Below are positions 7,254 to 11,170 of a stretch of 11,170 nucleotides of DNA, in pieces. Location of the stretch: positions 1 to 11,170 of the forward strand of contig CALFEW010000613.1 in assembly GCA_937958365.1 (NCBI GenBank), read 5' to 3'. A program made the position numbers and the translations under genes. The notes beneath the pieces were generated by a model that had not been told where the DNA came from, ran no database searches, and was given only the letters and a program-made list of their open reading frames with translations. The first letter of the stretch is position 1; the number at the start of each line of letters is the position of its first letter. Source of the DNA: an uncultured Chloroflexota bacterium. Lineage in GTDB: Bacteria > Chloroflexota > Anaerolineae > Promineifilales > Promineifilaceae.

Positions 7254-7569
7254 TTATCCATTATGATGTGCAAGAGTTAGCATTTGCAAGTTTCCTGCAC
7301 CGTTGGACATCACGTTCTTTTCTGTATCCCTACTCCGAACAACACAGCCATTTCAAACCTTTCATGAGTTCCAACATGGAGTAGCGGAAAAGATTCGCAG
7401 CCGTCGTTTATTTAAAGCACACCCGACGAGAGGCTGCTCCCAATTTCGACTCAGTTATGTTTAGCAGCCACTGTGTCTGGCGATACGCCGAAAAGACTTC
7501 TATTTTTCCTGGGACGCGATTTTTAATCAGCGTTCAGTGTTTGCGTTTGTTGTTTCTATCCATAGATTT
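7254..7569. other. Non-coding stretch without a convincing gene
   Basis: Base composition is more AT-rich than in the flanking genes. A 44-codon plus-strand reading frame ending at 7384 shows no family resemblance that I recognise. An imperfect inverted repeat, GCAGCCGTCG (7397-7406) with CGAC (7424-7427) and GGCTGC (7432-7437) separated by a four-base bulge, could form a hairpin. No strong promoter for the plus-strand surface-protein gene could be pinned down, although one would be expected here. Confidence 0.4.
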
Positions 7570-7638
7570 CATGGGCGCGGTACACCCCCGCGCATGAAAG
7601 CCGGGGAACGCCGCCATCTCGTCGGCGGGATGGCGGCG
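7570..7638. repeat. Tandem double-hairpin GC-rich repeat element
   Basis: The first hairpin is CAT-gg-GCGCGG (7570-7580) pairing with CCGCGC-ATG (7588-7596) around a seven-base loop. The second is a perfect 10-bp stem, CGCCGCCATC (7609-7618) with GATGGCGGCG (7629-7638), around a 10-base loop. The element ends 13 bases before the AGGAGG of the surface-protein gene, so it lies within or next to its leader. Its composition and two-hairpin layout resemble the 10909-10960 element, suggesting a dispersed REP-like family. Confidence 0.55.
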
Positions 7639-7651
7639 CGCCTACATTCTC

Positions 7652-7657
7652 AGGAGG
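7652..7657 (+). promoter_or_regulatory. Ribosome binding site fixing the surface-protein start
   Basis: A perfect AGGAGG lies five bases before the ATG at 7663. The reading frame is open back to 7537, but that extension crosses the hairpin repeat and lacks a comparable site, so the shorter start is chosen. Confidence 0.9.
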
Positions 7658-7662
7658 CAAAA

Positions 7663-9114
7663 ATGAAAACGAAAGTATCCGTGTATCTGGTGGCTGTCGT
7701 AGCGGTGGTTGCTTTGGCGGCGGTCTTTGTCTGGGCGTTGGCCTGGCCGCAGCCAACGGCCGCTGAAGTGGCTCAGCCATTGGCCCCGGCCGTTGCGCCA
7801 GTTAGTACAGGCTTTACATACCAGGGGTATCTGGATAACAGTGGCAGCGCGGCCAATGGCGTCTACGATTTTACGTTCGAGCTTTATGACGCAGATGTTG
7901 GTGGCGTGCAGATTGGCAGCACGGTGAATCTGAATGCTATCCTGGTGCAGAATGGCCTGTTTACGGTGGAACTGGATTTTGGCGCAGCGGCGTTTGGTCA
8001 GAATGCGCGCTGGTTGGCGATTGCGGTACGGCCGTCTGGCGGCGGCGCATTTACCCCATTAAGTCCGCGGCAAGAGCTGCAACCCGCCCCCTATGCCCTG
8101 GCTTTGCCCAACGTGTATACCGACGAATCGCAGGCATTTGTCGGCGTTGGGCGTAATTTCCGGATTTCCGGCAATGAAGTCTTTGGCGTTCGTGCTGTCA
8201 CGAGCGCCAATCAATATGGTGGCATGTACGTGGAAACAAGCGACGCCACCGGCTGGCCGTTTTATGGATATGCCACCAACGGCTCATTTCGCGCCTGGAG
8301 TTATTACAATGGGGCCAACGGTGATTGGTATTTATACAATGCCGGTATTCGCCTGGCCGTCCCCAACGAAGGCGGCTTGCGCATCGGGCCAAGCGCCGAT
8401 TACAGCCTGGTCATCAGCAATACCACCGGCAGCGATGGCATCCGCATTTACGACACGGGCGACGACAGTATCCAGATAGGCAGCCCGCCGGACGTTGCCA
8501 ATTATGGCGTGTATATCCCCAGCCCTGGCGTATCTACGTATGGTATCTGGTCGAATACAGCGAACGCCAGTGGGGAGTGGGCGTTTTATAGCGTGGATAA
8601 TATTCAGGCCGGTAACGTGTTTGCCCACGCCTATTCGCTGGTGGCAAAGGTAACGGGGGAAACGGCCGTATCCGCCGGAGACGTTGTGGCGGTAGATGGC
8701 CTGACCGATCCGCTGCCAGGGGCGCAAAATGCCCTCCCCCTGGTGCGTTTGGCCGATGAGAAACAGTTCGCGGGCGTCATTGGCGTGGTAACGGGGCGGT
8801 TGGTCTATGAGGTTGCGCCGGGCAAAGAAGAGGAAGGGGAGATGTCTTTGCGCAGCGGCCAAGGCCCGGCCAATCCCGGCGACTACGTGGCCCTGACGAT
8901 TTATGGCGTGGCGGAGGTGAAATTGCAGCCGGGCACGGCCGTTCAGGCCGGTGATCGTCTTACTGCGTCGGCGGTGGCGGGTGTGGCACGGCCGTTACAA
9001 ACGCGCACGCTAGAAGGCATGATCGTCACCGAAGGCGCGCAAACCATTGGCATCGTTTTAGCGCCACCGGCGGCCGGACAAGACACAGTTTCTGTGTTTG
9101 TGACGCTGCGTTAG
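7663..9114 (+). CDS. Exported fibre-like surface protein
   Basis: A 483-residue protein with an N-terminal signal peptide or anchor: MKTK, then a hydrophobic stretch at about 5-28, with possible cleavage near PTAAEVA (31-37). Residues about 50-147 form a beta-rich domain with the pattern FTYQGYLDNSG...NGVYDFTFELYD...NGLFTVELDFG...ARWLAIAVRP...LSPRQELQPAPYALA, which occurs at the start of many large secreted proteins. The middle (about 150-320) is rich in Gly, Asn, Ser and Tyr with short strands such as GGLRIGPSADYSLVISN, like tail-fibre stalks. Residues about 325-483 (GDVVAVDG...GVIGVVTGRL...GDYVALTIYGVAEV...GDRLTASAVAGVARP) resemble C-terminal modules of trimeric fibres. No enzymatic motif is visible. 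It is followed after 11 bases by a second exported protein and is likely co-transcribed with it. Confidence 0.8.
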   Translation: MKTKVSVYLVAVVAVVALAAVFVWALAWPQPTAAEVAQPLAPAVAPVSTGFTYQGYLDNSGSAANGVYDFTFELYDADVGGVQIGSTVNLNAILVQNGLFTVELDFGAAAFGQNARWLAIAVRPSGGGAFTPLSPRQELQPAPYALALPNVYTDESQAFVGVGRNFRISGNEVFGVRAVTSANQYGGMYVETSDATGWPFYGYATNGSFRAWSYYNGANGDWYLYNAGIRLAVPNEGGLRIGPSADYSLVISNTTGSDGIRIYDTGDDSIQIGSPPDVANYGVYIPSPGVSTYGIWSNTANASGEWAFYSVDNIQAGNVFAHAYSLVAKVTGETAVSAGDVVAVDGLTDPLPGAQNALPLVRLADEKQFAGVIGVVTGRLVYEVAPGKEEEGEMSLRSGQGPANPGDYVALTIYGVAEVKLQPGTAVQAGDRLTASAVAGVARPLQTRTLEGMIVTEGAQTIGIVLAPPAAGQDTVSVFVTLR

Positions 9115-9125
9115 GGAGGCGACCC

Positions 9126-9431
9126 ATGAAGCTGAAACGAATGATTATCTTCCTGCTCGTGCTGGTTTTGTGCCTGACGGCCGTAGCGACGCTGCTGGCG
9201 CTGCCGGGACTGGCGCCAACCAGTTTATCTATTCCCTGGTGGACGGTAGATGGCGGCGGTGGTACAAGCAAAGGGGGCGCGTTTAGCCTGAGCGGCACGG
9301 CCGGTCAGGCCGACGCTGGCCAGATGACTGGCGGCTCCTTTACCCTGTCCGGCGGCTTTTGGAACAGGGAAACAGGCGGCATCGGTGGCGGTGAGGCCCG
9401 GCAGGTGTATCTGCCTATTGTTAATAAATGA
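9126..9431 (+). CDS. Small exported protein with VYLPIVNK C-terminal tail
   Basis: A 101-residue protein. A signal peptide (MKLKRMIIFLLVLVLCLTAVATLLALPG) precedes SIPWWTVDGGGGTS (35-48) and two copies of a short Gly-Ser turn repeat: GGAFSLSGTAG (50-60) and GGSFTLSGGFW (69-79). The end is ARQVYLPIVNK. The SIPWWTVDGGGG...SGGFW module and a terminal YLP(I/L)(V/I) tail recur, as far as I know, in secreted proteins of filamentous Chloroflexota, often at the very C-terminus of larger proteins; here they make up almost the whole gene. The tail may be a sorting or anchoring signal (inference). GGGAGG just after the previous stop provides the ribosome binding site. It probably forms an operon with the fibre-like protein. 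Confidence 0.8.
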   Translation: MKLKRMIIFLLVLVLCLTAVATLLALPGLAPTSLSIPWWTVDGGGGTSKGGAFSLSGTAGQADAGQMTGGSFTLSGGFWNRETGGIGGGEARQVYLPIVNK

Positions 9432-9489
9432 GCGTGGTGAATCGGACGATTGCATCCGACAATTCTGGCATGTAACCTGGACGAGCCAG

Positions 9490-9550
9490 AAGAAGCTTTT
9501 CCACAGATTCTTAATCGGTGAAATCTGTGTAATCTGTGGAAAAGCTTCTT
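9490..9550. terminator. Perfect 20-bp inverted repeat between convergent genes
   Basis: AAGAAGCTTTTCCACAGATT (9490-9509) and its exact reverse complement (9531-9550) flank a 21-base loop. The loop end and right arm contain a near tandem, AATCTGTGT-AATCTGTGG (9522-9539). It lies between the stop of the small exported protein (9431) and the stop of the isomerase-like gene (9576), where a bidirectional terminator is expected. No T-run follows on either strand, so it may be a repeat element used as a transcription block instead of a classical terminator. Confidence 0.7.
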
Positions 9551-9575
9551 GCATAGTGAGCAAGGACGCTAAAAC

Positions 9576-10889
9576 CTACAGGTGCTCAATCTCAATGTCA
9601 AATAACTGCGTTACCATCTCAATGTCGGCCAGATGATGCCCGGCCATGAGCAGGTAATGATGGGACGAGAGGGTTTTGAGCATGTGACGGCCGTCTGGAA
9701 CCTTTAACACCGCCCCATTCAAACAATCCGAGTTGGCATAATTGGCATAACCGGTCAACTCGCCTTCGGTGATGGTTAGTTTGTTCATGGTCGGGTGGAG
9801 CTTCGCCAGCGTCATGTTGCCTTCCGGCAGGCGGGCGTCAATCGCCGTCGCATTTTCGTCTACAATCGCCAGCACCTTCGAGCGCAGCGTCCACTCCGTT
9901 GCAAACGCGGGCGGCACAACGCCCAAATAACCGCAATGCGCCGCCAGAATATGGTCGTTGGGATTCCCTGCCACTTCCGGGAAGTGGGGGATGCGCTCAT
10001 GCTTCAGCGCCGCCTGCCCCATCAGGAAGGGGTACAAATTGGTCATCATGATCGGCATTCCCAGCGATTTGTGCAGCAGGTACTTGGTGATCATGGACAT
10101 GGTATCCGCTTCGCAGCCCCAGATCAGCCCGCGCTCCTGGTACAACATACTCCAGGCCAGGCAGGGCGTTGTGTCGGAGAAGTGGGATTCGTTCAGGCAG
10201 TTGATGCCCACGCCGCGAATCGCCGGGTCGTTTTCCAGTTCGCGTTTGACGGTGATGTAGATTTTGATGGCGCTGAGAAGCTGCTGGTTGGTAACGGCCG
10301 TGCCCCACTGCCACTCTTGCCACACGGCCTCCGCTTCGGCGTCGGGTATCGCTTTGGCGACGGCCGCCATCTCCTTGAAGCTCTTTTTGACGATGGTCAC
10401 GCCAAATTTCGCCATCATGCGCTGCGTGCATTCATCTTCCCACCAATAGAAGCGCTTGAAGATGCTGGCCTGGAAACCCGCGCCTGGATTGTCCTGGTAC
10501 ACCAGGAATTTCGTGTGCCGTAGTTCCCGCTTCACGCTCAGGGCGCGGCACGCCTTTTTTGTCTGTTCCAGACTGTACGGCGCGATGATGTTCATCCCTT
10601 CTTCGCGCAAATAGCTGGCGATCTCCCAGTCCCACATCAACACCGTGCCAAACTCCGAAGTCACAGTGAGGATAGGCAGATCAATCTGCTTGAATTCGTC
10701 CAGCCGCCGGTAAGCTTCGCCCAAAAGCTGCGGGAAGATGATGGCTTCCGCTTCCGGCAAAGGCGAACCCAGCGGCAGCGGCGCTAAAATTTCAGCCTCG
10801 TCGGCCAGTTGTTCCTGCAAAATCGCCAATTGGACGTCGAATTCGGCGTCACGGCCGTCGAAAAATAATGGGATCAAACGTGCTTTCAT
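9576..10889 (-). CDS. L-fucose/L-arabinose isomerase-like protein
   Basis: A 437-residue protein, shorter than classical FucI (about 590) and nearer AraA length. Features of the FucI/AraA superfamily are NESHFSDTTPCLAWSML (233-249), CEADTMSMITKYLLHKSLG (259-277) with Glu260 and Asp262 in the position of the CEGD metal-ligand motif, LAAHCG (315-320), and a late SSHHYLLMAGHH segment (408-419). These enzymes interconvert an aldose and a ketose using Mn2+; the substrate here cannot be told. CEAD replaces the usual CEGD. The start at 10889 has a strong AGAGGAGAG (10895-10903) upstream. The neighbouring gene on the same strand is a partial oxidoreductase-like frame, separated by a double-hairpin repeat, which suggests a sugar or polyol catabolic operon. 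Confidence 0.72.
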   Translation of the reverse strand: MKARLIPLFFDGRDAEFDVQLAILQEQLADEAEILAPLPLGSPLPEAEAIIFPQLLGEAYRRLDEFKQIDLPILTVTSEFGTVLMWDWEIASYLREEGMNIIAPYSLEQTKKACRALSVKRELRHTKFLVYQDNPGAGFQASIFKRFYWWEDECTQRMMAKFGVTIVKKSFKEMAAVAKAIPDAEAEAVWQEWQWGTAVTNQQLLSAIKIYITVKRELENDPAIRGVGINCLNESHFSDTTPCLAWSMLYQERGLIWGCEADTMSMITKYLLHKSLGMPIMMTNLYPFLMGQAALKHERIPHFPEVAGNPNDHILAAHCGYLGVVPPAFATEWTLRSKVLAIVDENATAIDARLPEGNMTLAKLHPTMNKLTITEGELTGYANYANSDCLNGAVLKVPDGRHMLKTLSSHHYLLMAGHHLADIEMVTQLFDIEIEHL

Positions 10890-10908
10890 GGTTTCTCTCC
10901 TCTAAAAA

Positions 10909-10960
10909 TGGGAGAGCGGACGGGACGTCCGCTCTGGCAGGCGGGACGCCTGCGCTCCCA
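10909..10960. repeat. Nested double-hairpin REP-like element
   Basis: An outer stem, TGGGAG (10909-10914) with CTCCCA (10955-10960), encloses two perfect hairpins with identical GGA loops: AGAGCGGACG (10913-10922) with CGTCCGCTCT (10926-10935), and GCAGGCG (10937-10943) with CGCCTGC (10947-10953). All of it lies in the 76-base gap between two minus-strand genes. It may attenuate or stabilise the shared transcript. It has the form of a dispersed repeat, not a simple terminator, since no T-run follows. Confidence 0.75.
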
Positions 10961-10965
10961 GGGTA

Positions 10966-11170
10966 TTACTTCGTCGTCGCCGCCGCCTCATCCAACTGGC
11001 GGAACAATTCCGGCGTAATTTCCACGTGCAACACCTGGCCCACCACCTGCGACCAGCCATGGACAAAATAGACCCAACCATCCTCCACGCGCAAATTGCG
11101 CGACGCCACTTGCCGCAGCGCCTGGTGCATAAAGTCCAGTTCGCCGCGATAGTTAAACTCCCAGGCGATG
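10966..11170 (-). CDS. C-terminal part of a gene cut by the window edge; possibly shikimate-dehydrogenase-like
   Basis: The minus strand is open from the right edge to TAA at 10966-10968, showing 67 residues. They read AWEFNYRGELDFMHQALRQ, then NLRVEDGWVYFVHGW, then QVLHVEITPELFRQLDEAA, ending ATTK. The phrase VEDGWxYFxHGW followed by a Q-V segment reminds me of the C-terminus of shikimate 5-dehydrogenase-like oxidoreductases, but I cannot confirm this from so short a piece. The start lies outside the window. It precedes the isomerase-like gene on the same strand by 76 bases, so the two are probably co-transcribed. Confidence 0.6.
   Translation of the reverse strand, partial: IAWEFNYRGELDFMHQALRQVASRNLRVEDGWVYFVHGWSQVVGQVLHVEITPELFRQLDEAAATTK

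Larger units (their letters stand above)
216..10858. repeat. Dispersed palindromic octamer ACGGCCGT, 23 copies
   Basis: Copies start at 216, 968, 1092, 1325, 2604, 2646, 3234, 3644, 4158, 4646, 4681, 4829, 4852, 5004, 6623, 8028, 8662, 8935, 8988, 9177, 9687, 10294 and 10851. Most are inside coding regions on either strand, where they are read as Thr-Ala-Val, Asn/Asp-Gly-Arg or similar. About 0.3 copies would be expected in this length at 60% GC with independent bases. Confidence 0.9.

Noticed and set aside
7184..7384. Plus-strand frame of 66 codons in the gap
   Set aside because: It overlaps the PBP-like relic on the other strand, has no ribosome binding site and no recognisable pattern.
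7537..7662. Longer N-terminus of the surface protein
   Set aside because: It would translate the hairpin repeat and push the signal peptide inside the protein; the start at 7663 has a perfect AGGAGG.
8332..8862. Minus-strand open frame of 176 codons
   Set aside because: Antisense to the exported fibre-like protein, which has a signal peptide and a perfect AGGAGG site; the minus frame has neither.
9522..9539. CRISPR-like short tandem AATCTGTGT-AATCTGTGG
   Set aside because: Only two 9-base units without spacers, lying within an inverted repeat.
9795..10523. Plus-strand open frame of 242 codons
   Set aside because: Antisense to the isomerase-like gene, whose metal-site motifs are intact; rich in His, Gln and Arg as expected for a shadow.

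Overview
The window looks like a chromosomal piece from a member of the Chloroflexota (Anaerolineae/Ardenticatenia/Caldilineae type). This is inferred from three things: high GC (about 60% by eye); a small secreted protein with the SIPWWTVDGGGG...GGSFTLSGGFW pattern and a C-terminal VYLPIVNK tail, both of which I associate with that phylum; and a strong excess of the palindromic octamer ACGGCCGT (23 copies read by eye, inside and outside genes). No rRNA, tRNA, CRISPR array, transposase or phage gene was seen.

Layout. Bases 1-136 hold no gene, only a terminator-like hairpin for a plus-strand gene lying to the left. A minus-strand block follows from 7050 down to 137. It starts with a consensus promoter containing a Gram-positive-type SOS (LexA) box, then a DinB/YfiT-family gene (6439-6912), a six-Asp-box beta-propeller gene (5175-6290), a MoaD/ThiS-like ubiquitin-fold gene ending in Gly-Gly that overlaps the propeller gene by 4 bases (4882-5178), and a 1556-residue DUF4011/superfamily-1 helicase/Vsr-like nuclease/DUF3320 protein (137-4807). 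The helicase gene appears to have its own promoter and a leaderless start, overlapped by a perfect 15-bp inverted repeat made from two ACGGCCGT copies. Upstream of the DinB promoter lies the decayed C-terminal end of a periplasmic-binding-protein-like domain (7086-7253).

Bases 7254-7662 hold no convincing gene; their right part is a repeat made of two GC-rich hairpins that ends just before the ribosome binding site of the next gene. A plus-strand pair of exported proteins follows: a fibre-like surface protein (7663-9114) and the small VYLPIVNK protein (9126-9431), 11 bases apart. A perfect 20-bp inverted repeat (9490-9550) separates this pair from the convergent minus-strand genes: an L-fucose/L-arabinose isomerase-like protein (9576-10889), a compact double-hairpin repeat (10909-10960), and the C-terminal part of a gene that runs off the right edge (10966-11170), possibly a shikimate-dehydrogenase-like oxidoreductase.

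How the genes may work together. The propeller and ubiquitin-like genes are translationally coupled and probably act as a pair. The damage-type promoter ties at least DinB to the SOS response, and the pair downstream may be co-transcribed with it. The helicase-nuclease is a plausible anti-phage or genome-maintenance enzyme, but its nuclease motif seems to lack an expected acidic residue. The two right-hand genes look like a sugar or polyol metabolism operon. All of these roles are inferences from sequence and context.
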